Shown here: positions 54,475 through 63,204 of the stretch, in pieces
How positions within the stretch are numbered: position 1 is the first letter of the stretch
How the letters are laid out: each line of letters opens with the position of its first letter
NCBI RefSeq assembly: GCF_044336245.1
Contig: NZ_CP172346.1
Coordinates: 1,736,001 to 1,800,000 of the forward strand
DNA: 64,000 nucleotides
DNA from: Schlesneria sphaerica
GTDB taxonomy: Bacteria > Planctomycetota > Planctomycetia > Planctomycetales > Planctomycetaceae
Direction: 5' to 3'
Notes under the pieces: model-generated
The model's database searches: none
Seen by the model: only the letters and a program-made list of their open reading frames with translations
Told to the model about the DNA's origin: nothing
Translations under genes and position numbers: made by a program

Positions 54475-54952
54475 ACAATTTCCTGACAGAACTCACAGAG
54501 CAAGGGGATCCGCACCACAAGGTCGGGTCCCCCTTGCTCTTTTTCCGGGCTACGACTGCGGCTCTTCGCCCACCACGCAACGACGGACGCTTGACTGCCG
54601 GAGGACTAACCGCGTTCCCCACTCGGATGAAGTGACAACGCTCCACGGCGATTCCGTAGACCGAACAACGCTGGACGTGTGGCAGATTGGCTTCAGACCG
54701 ATCACGCTGTCATTTCTCAACACATTCCTCGCGCTCGCTGGCTCGATCTCCACAGAACATTCATCCAAGCCCCACAGACCTATCGTCTCCGCAGACTTTA
54801 AACCTCCTTCAGCTCAGCAGTTGCCGGAGAGTCGGATCTCGACGCCTTGCGACGTCGCCGTTTCTGTTATGATGCACGATTCCAGGAATTGGCCGACGGG
54901 TCGCGGACACGAGAGGGGTCCCGCCATCGGCAGCGCATTGAACGGAGTGATT
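54475..54952. other. intergenic region between DUF2171 and helicase genes
   Basis: Beyond the terminator at 54497-54544 the stretch runs open into the helicase frame, but its translation (54632-54952) lacks helicase likeness, so it is treated as leader rather than coding. Confidence 0.45.
54497..54544 (+). terminator. Rho-independent terminator of the DUF2171 gene
   Basis: A long G+C-rich stem, 54497-54507 with 54530-54540 perfectly paired plus an interrupted inner extension, is followed by five Ts up to 54544. It starts 22 bp after the DUF2171 stop codon. Confidence 0.8.
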
Positions 54953-57049
54953 GTGACAAGGACGACCGACGAGTCTGACGGATTCCTCGATTCACTGCTT
55001 TCCAAGCTCAACCCACAGCAACGGGCAGCGGCCACGCATGGGCAAAGCCCCCTGTTGATCATCGCCGGTGCGGGGACGGGCAAAACTACGACTCTGGCTC
55101 ACCGGGTTGCGTGTCTGATTGCCCGGGGAATTGACCCAGGTCGAATCCTGTTGCTGACGTTCACGCGTCGCGCCGCAGCCGAGATGCTGAGGCGCGTTGA
55201 TTCGCTGCTGCTGCAACAGCAAAAACCTGATCGAGCCCAGGGAACACCAACGAAGGCCGCTGCACGTGGGGTCTGGGGCGGAACGTTTCACGCCGTCGGG
55301 ACACGACTCCTCAGGCAGCATGGCAAGCTGATAGGACTCAGCCCCGAATTCACGGTCATCGATCGAAGTGACGCCGAAGATCTACTGAACATCCTTCGTA
55401 CGGAACTTGAGCTGACCAGGACGGACAAGCGGTTTCCCCTGAAGGGAACCTGCCTCGACATCTACAGCCGTGTCGTCAACACCCAGCGTCCGCTCGAACA
55501 AATCCTGAAGGAATCGTTTCCCTGGGTCACCGATCAACTTGAGGGTCTGAAAAAGCTGTTTTCTGCCTATTCCGATCGCAAGGAACAACAGCAGACACTG
55601 GACTACGATGACCTGTTGCTGTTCTGGCACAGCCTGATTGCAGAGCCCGCGTGCAGTGAGGTCATTCGCCAGAAGTTCGACTGTGTTCTTGTGGATGAGT
55701 ATCAGGATACAAACACTCTTCAGGCCGAGATTGTCAGTGGGCTTTGTCCCGACGGAATTGGCCTCACCGCTGTTGGTGATGACGCTCAGTCGGTCTATGG
55801 ATTTCGCGCCGCCACCGTCAGAAACATTCTCGACTTTCCCCAGCAGTTTCCCAACACGACGGTACTGCCTTTAGAACAGAACTATCGATCGACTCAACCG
55901 ATTCTCGAAGCAACAAACCGGATCATCGCCCTCGCGGCAGAAGGACATCGCAAGACGCTCTGGTCGAAGCGAGTGGAAGGATGCAAACCAAACTACGTTT
56001 CCTGTCTTGATGAGGATGAGCAGTCCAACTACGTCATCGAGCAGATCCTTTCGTTGCGAGAGCAGGGGGTCGAACTGAAACAGCAGGCCGTCCTGTTTCG
56101 CGCGGCGCATCACAGCCTGGGGCTGGAACTGGAACTGGCCCGACGGAATATTCCTTTTCACAAATTCGGAGGCCTGAAGTTTGTCGAAGCGGCTCACATC
56201 AAAGATGTCCTGGCGTTTTTGAGAGTCGCCGAAAATCCTCGCGATGCTGTGTCCACACTGAGAATCCTGTTGCTGCTTCCCGGAATCGGTTCGAAGAAAG
56301 CGTCGCAACTGATTGAGCAACTGGTTGCCCAGCAGGGACGTTTTGAAGCGTGGAGCGACTTTAAGCCACCGGCGGCCACATCGACACATTGGCCACTGTT
56401 CATCGCCTTACTCAGGATCCTGTCAGGGCGGACAACAAAACCCCTGGAACTTGCTTCGCAGATTCATCACATCCGGACGTTCTACGCGCCGCTGCTGGAA
56501 CAGAAGTACGACGACGCCTTCGTGCGGGCGCGGGACATTGAACAGATCGAGCAGATGGCTGCACGGTTTGAGTCCCGTTCCCAGTTTCTGAACGATCTGA
56601 CGCTGGATCCTCCCAGTTCCACGCAGGATTTTGCGGTCGATCCGCTACTCGACGAAGACTACCTCACACTCAGTACCATCCATTCCGCCAAGGGGCTCGA
56701 GTGGGAATCGGTCTTCGTGCTGCATGCGGCCGATGGCAATATACCATCGGACATGGCGACAAAATCCACCGAGGAAATTGAAGAAGAACGTAGACTGTTT
56801 TATGTCGCTCTGACGCGTGCGAGGTCAAACCTCTACGTACTGCATCCGCAGCGCTACTATTTTCATTCGCACTTCAAAAGTGATCGCCATTCGTACTCAC
56901 AGCGAACGCGGTTCCTGCCGGATGAAGTCATGGAATACTTCGATCGCGTCCAACTCAATACGCGCCCCCCCGCGTCAAGCGGATACGAGACGGCGACTGG
57001 GGTGACCACGGCGGATGTCCGGAAGCGAATTGGCAAGATGTGGGAATAG
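54953..57049 (+). CDS. UvrD/Rep-family ATP-dependent DNA helicase
   Basis: The protein of about 698 residues has the SF1A motifs: LNPQQ (Q motif), IAGAGTGKTT (Walker A), LVDEYQDTN (motif II), GDDAQSVYGFR (motif III), LEQNYRST (IV), TIHSAKGLEWESV (V) and YVALTRARSNL (VI). It unwinds DNA 3' to 5' and takes part in repair or replication restart. The start is placed at GTG 54953, which has CGGAG about 5 nt upstream; the open frame continues to 54632, but the extra 107 residues are not helicase-like. ATG 54872 is another option. It resembles PcrA/UvrD but lacks clear extra domains. Confidence 0.92.
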   Translation: MTRTTDESDGFLDSLLSKLNPQQRAAATHGQSPLLIIAGAGTGKTTTLAHRVACLIARGIDPGRILLLTFTRRAAAEMLRRVDSLLLQQQKPDRAQGTPTKAAARGVWGGTFHAVGTRLLRQHGKLIGLSPEFTVIDRSDAEDLLNILRTELELTRTDKRFPLKGTCLDIYSRVVNTQRPLEQILKESFPWVTDQLEGLKKLFSAYSDRKEQQQTLDYDDLLLFWHSLIAEPACSEVIRQKFDCVLVDEYQDTNTLQAEIVSGLCPDGIGLTAVGDDAQSVYGFRAATVRNILDFPQQFPNTTVLPLEQNYRSTQPILEATNRIIALAAEGHRKTLWSKRVEGCKPNYVSCLDEDEQSNYVIEQILSLREQGVELKQQAVLFRAAHHSLGLELELARRNIPFHKFGGLKFVEAAHIKDVLAFLRVAENPRDAVSTLRILLLLPGIGSKKASQLIEQLVAQQGRFEAWSDFKPPAATSTHWPLFIALLRILSGRTTKPLELASQIHHIRTFYAPLLEQKYDDAFVRARDIEQIEQMAARFESRSQFLNDLTLDPPSSTQDFAVDPLLDEDYLTLSTIHSAKGLEWESVFVLHAADGNIPSDMATKSTEEIEEERRLFYVALTRARSNLYVLHPQRYYFHSHFKSDRHSYSQRTRFLPDEVMEYFDRVQLNTRPPASSGYETATGVTTADVRKRIGKMWE

Positions 57050-57537
57050 CCTCCATCCCCGAATGAGATCTCCTACCTCACAATACCGTTCGCCCTGTTG
57101 CGATTTCGCAGCAACGAGGACGCAGCAGTAACGGGGACGCGTCAGTTGCAGAGCGAACTCCCACCGAATCCCGAGCAAGGGGGACAGCCCCAGCATTCCC
57201 AGGGCCGACCTCACTGAAGGGGGCCGGTCCCCTTCATACCAAGGTTCCGAATCGCCCCGCACACCAGATCAAACGTTCCTGATCCGGTAAATTCCACCGC
57301 GAAGTCTCACCTTAAAAAATTCCCTCAAATTCCTGGAGCCACTGTCGAATCGGTCCGTTTCGTTCGACAAGATTCCGGAGAGCCGATCGGGTTCAAATCG
57401 ACTCTCCAATAATCGTGACGGAAATGGATCTTGAGCCCGCACTTGTCGACGAGCAGACAGCCCGTGCCACGATCGAATTTCTGTCTCTGAGGTATGTCTT
57501 TCGGTGGGGCAGTCGTCCAAATCCATGGAGAAACAAC
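57050..57537. other. intergenic region with GGGG/CCCC hairpin motifs
   Basis: The region of about 490 bp contains a perfect 8-bp hairpin at 57215-57236 and a nearby AAGGGGGACAGCCCC segment (about 57176-57190). No gene was recognised before the VOC gene start at 57538. Confidence 0.45.
57215..57236. repeat. short palindromic GGGG/CCCC element (REP-like)
   Basis: Arms 57215-57222 and 57229-57236 (TGAAGGGG / CCCCTTCA) flank a 6-bp GCCGGT centre. A second related segment lies 30-40 bp upstream. It sits after the helicase gene and may be one member of a dispersed repeat, which cannot be tested inside this window. Confidence 0.35.
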
Positions 57538-58032
57538 GTGACAGCAGCAGCAGTGAAGAATCGGGTTTGCCTGTGGTTCAACGGTACAGCAGAAGAGGCA
57601 GCTCGCTTTTACGCAAAAACATTCCCTGAATCGACTGTCGGCAAGGTCACGCGTGCTCCGGCCGACTATCCGTCAGGAAAGGCCGGCGATGTCCTGACGG
57701 TGGAATTCACGGTTCTCGGCATTCCCTGCCTGGGTCTGAACGGTGGGCCGGGTATTTCACACTCGATGGCATTCTCATTCCAGGTAATGACCGAGGACCA
57801 GGCAGAGACGGATCGCTACTGGAATGCCATCATCAATAACGGTGGCGAAGAGAGTCAGTGTGGCTGGTGCAAGGATCAGTGGGGATTGTCCTGGCAAATT
57901 ACACCGCAGATCCTGATGCAGGCGGTTACCCATCCCGATCCGGCCATCGCCCAGCGAGCGTTCAATGCAATGATGCCCATGAGGAAAATCGACGTTGCCA
58001 CCATCAAGGCGGCGATCGACGGCGGAAAGTGA
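57538..58032 (+). CDS. VOC/PhnB-like protein
   Basis: The protein of 164 residues has the PhnB/3-demethylubiquinone-methyltransferase-like VOC fold with KNRVCLWFNGTAEEAARFYAKTFPES at the N-terminus, LGLNGGPGISHSMAFSFQV in the middle and CGWCKDQWGLSWQITPQ near the C-terminus. Such proteins bind small molecules or metal; the precise function is not known. GTG 57538 is preferred because GGAG lies 7 nt upstream; the frame extends to 57415. The gene is followed by a DHFR-like gene about 150 bp downstream. Confidence 0.88.
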   Translation: MTAAAVKNRVCLWFNGTAEEAARFYAKTFPESTVGKVTRAPADYPSGKAGDVLTVEFTVLGIPCLGLNGGPGISHSMAFSFQVMTEDQAETDRYWNAIINNGGEESQCGWCKDQWGLSWQITPQILMQAVTHPDPAIAQRAFNAMMPMRKIDVATIKAAIDGGK

Positions 58033-58185
58033 GTCTCGCAACCCGATCGGCCGTCGCACTTCATCTCGTCGCTCTTGACGCCCCTCGATTTCAGACTCTT
58101 GACCGGGCCAGCGTTCAACTGGAATGGATGAGCGACCAGTCTGTACGTTTCTGAGAATTCAGCCCCACGAATTGGGAACCAGTCC

Positions 58186-58830
58186 ATGGCACGTCTGCTC
58201 GTTCGAGGATTTACGATTTCGCTGGACGGTTACGGCGCCGGTCCTGACCAGTCACTGGACAATCCGCTCGGGATCGGAGGCGAGTCCTTGCACCAATGGC
58301 TGGTCGGGACCCGAACCTTCCACAGCATGGTGGGAAAGGAAGGGGGCGAGACGGGGATTGATGATCAACTCGCTGCACAAAGCATGGCCGGGGTAGGGGC
58401 GTGGATTCTGGGACGAAATATGTTTAGTCCGATCCGGGGCCCGTGGCCTGACGAAACCTGGCGCGGCTGGTGGGGCGAAAATCCCCCCTATCACTCCCCC
58501 GTTTACGTGCTCACGCACTACAAGCGACCATCCCTCGAAATGGAAGGGGGGACCCTCTTCCACTTTGTGACCGACGGCATCCACGCCGCTCTGGAACAGG
58601 CGCAGGGGGCGGCGGGAGCACAGGACATCCGACTGCTGGGGGGAGCCTCAACGATCCGGCAATACCTTCGATGCAAATTGATCAATGAACTGCATCTGGC
58701 GGTTTCGCCCATTCTGCTGGGTAGGGGCGAACATCTTTTTGAGGGCATTGATCTAAACGCACTTGGCTATCAATGCGAGAAAGTAACGCCATCCCCCAAA
58801 GCCGTGCACTACGTGCTGGTCAGGCGCTGA
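58186..58830 (+). CDS. dihydrofolate reductase-like/RibD C-terminal domain protein
   Basis: The 214-residue protein is of the RibD_C/DHFR-like family: MARLLVRGFTISLDGYGAGPDQS at the N-terminus, GAWILGRNMFSPIRGPW, YVLTHYKRPS, and IRLLGGASTIRQYL (NADPH-binding loop) further on. These enzymes reduce deaminated riboflavin precursors or act as general reductases. There is no rib gene nearby, so the specific reaction is open. It follows the VOC gene; the two may be co-transcribed. Confidence 0.9.
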   Translation: MARLLVRGFTISLDGYGAGPDQSLDNPLGIGGESLHQWLVGTRTFHSMVGKEGGETGIDDQLAAQSMAGVGAWILGRNMFSPIRGPWPDETWRGWWGENPPYHSPVYVLTHYKRPSLEMEGGTLFHFVTDGIHAALEQAQGAAGAQDIRLLGGASTIRQYLRCKLINELHLAVSPILLGRGEHLFEGIDLNALGYQCEKVTPSPKAVHYVLVRR

Positions 58831-59419
58831 ACTCACCGTCATCGCAACCCGAGTCATGTTATCCCCCTCTCCATAACACGCGTTCAACCAGTGCATCTGA
58901 TAGGGATGTCTCAAGAGGTCCGCGCGGCCTGGGGGAACAGGTTTCCGCCACGACAAATTTCCGCCCATCGACCAGTCTGCTCGGTTTGAGATCTCGGTGC
59001 ATCGCCCAAGGCGCGTTCATTCACCTTTCTCTCAGATCTGCACCTCCTGCAGAGCCCCCTCGATCGACACAATATCTTATCAAACGCAGCGTCCATTCAA
59101 CCGGCGTCTTCCTGTTTTAGCAGGCTTTCCCAACCGCACTACCGCTCGTGCTCTTACGCCTTTCAATTCCACTTGGGGAATGTGATTTGCGGATGGTCCC
59201 GAACATTCCCTGCCAGAGCGAAGTACCGCTTCCTGCTCAGGCTCCATCGGGAAACCGTCTCACCCACCTTGGATGAGCGTCACGTTCGAGTTCGCGGAAT
59301 GGCATCAAGTTGTTCCGCCTGTCTGAGAACTCGATTTGACATGGATCGGGAACTTTGACGGATCGCAACTCAACGTGAGGCGATCGGTTTTCATCTTTCA
59401 TTAGCTATCGGAGAGTTCC
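58831..59419. other. intergenic region upstream of the PRC-barrel gene
   Basis: About 590 bp. Several short open frames occur but none has a family match or good ribosome binding site. A leader and promoter for the PRC-barrel gene are expected; no repeat or RNA gene was recognised. Confidence 0.5.
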
Positions 59420-60295
59420 ATGAAGAATCTGCTGGTAAAAGTCAGTGCGATTGCGTTGTTCGTCAGCGGACAGGGGATCATTCCTGTTCTGGCCGATGAT
59501 CAGGTTGAAGGTAAAGCAGCTGTGCCGACGCGTGGCGACGGGGCGGTTGGCGAAAGCGAGATTTACCGGGCTTCTGAAGTGATTGGCTTGCCCGTCAAAG
59601 ATGATGGCGGCCAGGAAGTCGGAAAGATCAAGGACCTGGTGATCAATGGAGGCTCATCGGAAGTACTCTACGCTGTCGTGGCAATGAATGAAGCGGAAGA
59701 AAAAGACACGGTTTACGTGATGCCGTGGACTGTCTTTCAACCCTCATTCGGCGATGCAAACGTCATTCAGTTTACCACGTTGACGATCCCTCAGACTGTC
59801 TGGGTTAAAGCCCCTTACTTTCAATGGAATCGCTGGCGCCAGGCCCCCTACACCCAGTGGGGTCCGCGCGTGAACGAGTATTACTCGCAGCAATCCCAGA
59901 TCGGAGTTCGCGGATTGAATCGCGGGACGAATGTCCGGGTGAACAAGCCGGCCCTGCGAGACGACAACGATGATGATCGTGATCCCCAGTCTGAACGACG
60001 GCGATCGGATGATGCTCGTCCGAACAATTCCGATTCAGACCGAAATCGCAACGAGGCCTCCAAGAATAACCCGGACCGGCGAACCGATAAACCAACTTCA
60101 AATGACGCTGACCGTCCCACCCCGGAACGCTCAAAACCCGCACCAGATGCCAAGAATACAGATCGACCTGGAGCAGATGCACCCCGAACGAATACTCCTA
60201 AGCCACCCGCTCCCCGGGGCAATGCACCGGCGGAACCAAAGAAGCCGGCTCCTGTTCCTAATGAACCTAAGCCTAATACTCCCAATCCCAAATAG
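59420..60295 (+). CDS. exported PRC-barrel protein with disordered tail
   Basis: The 291-residue protein has a signal peptide (MKNLLVKVSAIALFVSGQGIIPVLA), a PRC-barrel domain (about 47-115: YRASEVIGLPVKDDGGQEVGKIKDLVI, SSEVLYAVVAMNEAEEKD), a short linker, then a 115-residue tail of mostly Asp, Asn, Arg, Pro, Ser and Thr (about 175-291), likely disordered. The start at ATG 59420 has GGAGAG upstream. A strong terminator follows. PRC-barrel proteins bind other proteins or RNA; here the location outside the cytoplasm suggests an envelope role, which is inference. Confidence 0.85.
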   Translation: MKNLLVKVSAIALFVSGQGIIPVLADDQVEGKAAVPTRGDGAVGESEIYRASEVIGLPVKDDGGQEVGKIKDLVINGGSSEVLYAVVAMNEAEEKDTVYVMPWTVFQPSFGDANVIQFTTLTIPQTVWVKAPYFQWNRWRQAPYTQWGPRVNEYYSQQSQIGVRGLNRGTNVRVNKPALRDDNDDDRDPQSERRRSDDARPNNSDSDRNRNEASKNNPDRRTDKPTSNDADRPTPERSKPAPDAKNTDRPGADAPRTNTPKPPAPRGNAPAEPKKPAPVPNEPKPNTPNPK

Positions 60296-60340
60296 GGTTT
60301 GAGAGGTAACCTGATATCAGTCGCAACCTGACGTCGCTCC

Positions 60341-60378
60341 AGGGCAAAACTCGCCACGAGTTTTGCCCTGTTTTTTTT
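60341..60378 (+). terminator. Rho-independent terminator of the PRC-barrel gene
   Basis: Perfect 13-bp stem (60341-60353 with 60357-60369), 3-nt loop, then G and eight Ts (60371-60378). It lies 45 bp after the stop and is one of the strongest terminators in the window. Confidence 0.88.
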
Positions 60379-60844
60379 ACACCCCGGCGAGTCACTGTCT
60401 GATAACGCGTCGAGAAGCTTAGAAAGACGCGAGAGACATGATCGGACGATTGAACGACAGTCTGGTCGATGCAACATCAGATATTTGCCATAAAGAGCAT
60501 CACCACCTGAAAATACCTGGAGCGACTGTTCGGCTGGGCCATGTCACTGGAAAAGCCAGGCAGAGCGATTTCTCATGCCCCATCAAGATCTGCCCGATCG
60601 CCGCGGGTGAGTTTTCGGCGTTTCAACTCATACCGAAGACATGGACCTATTTGCTTCCGACTTCCACCGATGAGTTCAACCCCGAGCGATTTCGGAACTT
60701 CGCCCCCTCTTCGATGGCTGCTCTCCCGCCGCCCTTCCACTCGCGAGGAATTCCGCGGGATGAGCGAGATGCCCCTCAATCAGGAAAGGTCGGTACATCG
60801 TTTGCGATCGTTCCTTGAAACCTCATTTTGTAAAGGATCGAAGT
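60379..60844. other. intergenic region upstream of the catalase gene
   Basis: About 465 bp between the terminator and the catalase start. It should hold the catalase promoter and any redox regulatory site, but no binding motif could be recognised. An open frame at 60438-60818 has no family likeness and is not called as a gene. Confidence 0.45.
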
Positions 60845-63001
60845 ATGCAAAGACTTTCACCCTGGAAGTGCGCTGTGCGAGCGCTCGTATTCGGTCTGGT
60901 GGTCGGAATCACCGCCGCAGCGAGCAGCGGTGAAGAAGGAAAAGACTCTTCGGATAAGTCAGCCGGAGAAACTCACCAGACCGCGAAGTCCGACAAGGAT
61001 ATTTTGACAACGGGTCAAGGAGTCCCTGTCTCAGACGATCAAAATACTCTCCGAGCAGGACCGCGAGGTCCTGCCCTGCTGGAGGACTTCCATTTCCGTG
61101 AGAAGATCTTTCATTTCGACCACGAACGCATTCCAGAGCGAGTTGTGCACGCGCGGGGATTCGGTGTTCACGGTTACTTTGAAAACTATAAGCCGCTGAC
61201 GGATGTCACTCAGGCAGACCTTTTCCAGCGAGCCAACGAGAAAACCCCGGTCTTCGTCCGATTTTCGACGGTTGTGGGCAGCCGAGGGTCGCCCGATCTG
61301 GCTCGTGACGCAAGGGGTTTTGCGGTCAAGTTCTATACGAAAGAGGGGAACTGGGACCTTGTCGGAAACAACATCCCGGTCTTCTTTATTCAGGACCCGA
61401 TCAAGTTCCCGGATATGGTTCACGCTTTTCGTCCCGAGCCTGACCGAGGTTTCCCGCAAGCTCAGACCGCTCACGATAACGCTTGGGACTTCATTTCCCT
61501 CACCCCCGAAAGTATGCACATGGTGATGTGGGTCATGTCAGACCGGGCGATTCCACGGTCCTACCGATTCATGGAAGGTTTCGGCGTACACACGTTCCGT
61601 CTGGTGAATGCCGAGGGAAAATCGACCTTCGTTAAGTTCCACTGGAAACCGAAGCTGGGTCTGCAATCGGTCGTCTGGAATGAAGCAGTAAAGATTAACG
61701 GAGCCGACCCTGACTTCCATCGTCGAGACCTCTGGAACGCGATTCAGAATGGAGACTTCCCTGAATGGGAACTCGGACTGCAATTATTCGACGAAAAATT
61801 CGCGGACCAGTTCGGCTTCGATATCCTGGACCCCACCAAGATCATCCCTGAAGAGGAAGTCCCTGTCCGGATTGTCGGCCGACTGGTTCTTGATCGTTGC
61901 GTTGACAACTTCTTCCACGAAACCGAACAGGTTGCATTCTGTACCCAGAACATTGTTCCCGGGCTGGACTTCACGAATGACCCGCTGCTGCAGGGAAGGA
62001 ACTTTTCGTACCTGGATACGCAACTGAAACGTCTGGGAAGTGTGAATTTCACTCAATTGCCGATCAATGCGGCCAAGGCCCTGGTCCGCAACTTCCAGCA
62101 GGACGGTCACATGAACTTCGTTAACCCCAAAGGCCGAGTAAACTATGAGCCGAACTCATGGGGTGATGATGAACGAGGCCCCCGCGAGTCCCCCAAGAAA
62201 GGCTTCCGATCGTATCCCGAAGAAATTCAGGGGAAGAAGGTCCGCGCTCGATCCGAGACATTCGCTGACCACTACAGCCAGGCGCGCCAGTTCTATCTCA
62301 GCCAGACTGAGACCGAACAGCAGCACATTGCAGACGCCCTCGTCTTTGAACTGAGCAAAGTCGAAACCCCAAAGATCCGCGAACGAATGGTGGCTCATCT
62401 CCGCAATATCGACGCAACACTCGCCACGACTGTCGCGACGGAGCTGGGGATTACTCAGTTACCCGAACCGATCAAGGCTGCCAAACCGACGAAGCAACTG
62501 AATGCCTCGAACGCCCTGAGCATCTTGAAGAACGGCCCCAAGTCATTCGCCGGGAGGAACGTGGGTGTCCTGGTCGCCGATGGCGTCGACGATGGATTAC
62601 TCGAAGGGCTGAAAGCGGCACTCAAGAAAGAAGGGGCGGGGATGACATTGATCGCTCCGCATGTTGGAAAGGTCAAAACGAAAAAAGGTGAAGCACTCAC
62701 CGTCGATCAGAAGCTGGATGGAGCCCCCTCAGTCCTGTTCGATGCGGTCGTCCTGGCCGTCCCTGAGGATGCCGTCGATAAGCTCAGCCGCAAACCACCA
62801 GCACGGGACTTTATTGCGGATGCACTCGCCCATCATAAGTTCATCGGCGTGACAGAAGGGGGCAGCCAGCTATTAAAGAAGGCCGGGGGTCCTGAGAAAC
62901 CTGATGATGGAATCATCGCGCTGAAATCACCCGAAGACTCCAGCAACTTCGTCTCACACTGCCGAAAGCTCCGCTACTGGAAGCGTGACCTGAATAAATA
63001 A
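60845..63001 (+). CDS. katE: large-subunit catalase (KatE/HPII type), exported
   Basis: The protein of 718 residues starts with a signal-like sequence (MQRLSPWKCAVRALVFGLVVGITAAASS), then the catalase core with catalytic His (about 102, in VVHARGFGVHG), Asn (about 175, in DLVGNNIPVFF), and haem-ligand Tyr (about 389, in GRNFSYLDTQ). A C-terminal flavodoxin/DJ-1-like domain (about 555-718, GRNVGVLVADGVDDG) is typical of large-subunit catalases such as E. coli HPII. It converts hydrogen peroxide to water and oxygen, here probably outside the cytoplasm. The start at ATG 60845 has AAAGGA upstream; the frame extends to a TTG at 60815. Confidence 0.95.
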   Translation: MQRLSPWKCAVRALVFGLVVGITAAASSGEEGKDSSDKSAGETHQTAKSDKDILTTGQGVPVSDDQNTLRAGPRGPALLEDFHFREKIFHFDHERIPERVVHARGFGVHGYFENYKPLTDVTQADLFQRANEKTPVFVRFSTVVGSRGSPDLARDARGFAVKFYTKEGNWDLVGNNIPVFFIQDPIKFPDMVHAFRPEPDRGFPQAQTAHDNAWDFISLTPESMHMVMWVMSDRAIPRSYRFMEGFGVHTFRLVNAEGKSTFVKFHWKPKLGLQSVVWNEAVKINGADPDFHRRDLWNAIQNGDFPEWELGLQLFDEKFADQFGFDILDPTKIIPEEEVPVRIVGRLVLDRCVDNFFHETEQVAFCTQNIVPGLDFTNDPLLQGRNFSYLDTQLKRLGSVNFTQLPINAAKALVRNFQQDGHMNFVNPKGRVNYEPNSWGDDERGPRESPKKGFRSYPEEIQGKKVRARSETFADHYSQARQFYLSQTETEQQHIADALVFELSKVETPKIRERMVAHLRNIDATLATTVATELGITQLPEPIKAAKPTKQLNASNALSILKNGPKSFAGRNVGVLVADGVDDGLLEGLKAALKKEGAGMTLIAPHVGKVKTKKGEALTVDQKLDGAPSVLFDAVVLAVPEDAVDKLSRKPPARDFIADALAHHKFIGVTEGGSQLLKKAGGPEKPDDGIIALKSPEDSSNFVSHCRKLRYWKRDLNK

Positions 63002-63030
63002 TCCGCTCAAGTCAGTAACGCGATAAAATG

Positions 63031-63072
63031 ACGGTGTGGTGAGGACCGCATATAGAGTCCTCTCCACACCGT
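63031..63072 (+). terminator. 15-bp stem-loop after the catalase gene
   Basis: Arms 63031-63045 and 63058-63072 pair in 14 of 15 positions with a 12-nt loop, 29 bp after the katE stop. No T-tract follows. Position indicates a transcript end. Confidence 0.55.
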
Positions 63073-63204
63073 TCGCTTGGGTGCAATCCCGTTTTGCGGT
63101 CGAGTACGGAGAAGTGATTATTTGCTGAGTGATCTCTGAGTCTGTGTTATTCTTCCCTGCTGTTGTCCAATCGAGGATTGGATGGATTCGGCACCGAGAT
63201 CGCA

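Noticed and set aside
54632..54952. N-terminal extension of the UvrD-like helicase
   Set aside because: The 107 extra residues have no helicase likeness, and a GTG with a ribosome site lies at 54953 just before the Q motif.
60438..60818. Open frame of 126 codons upstream of katE
   Set aside because: No ribosome site, no family likeness, composition unlike neighbouring genes; more likely leader sequence.
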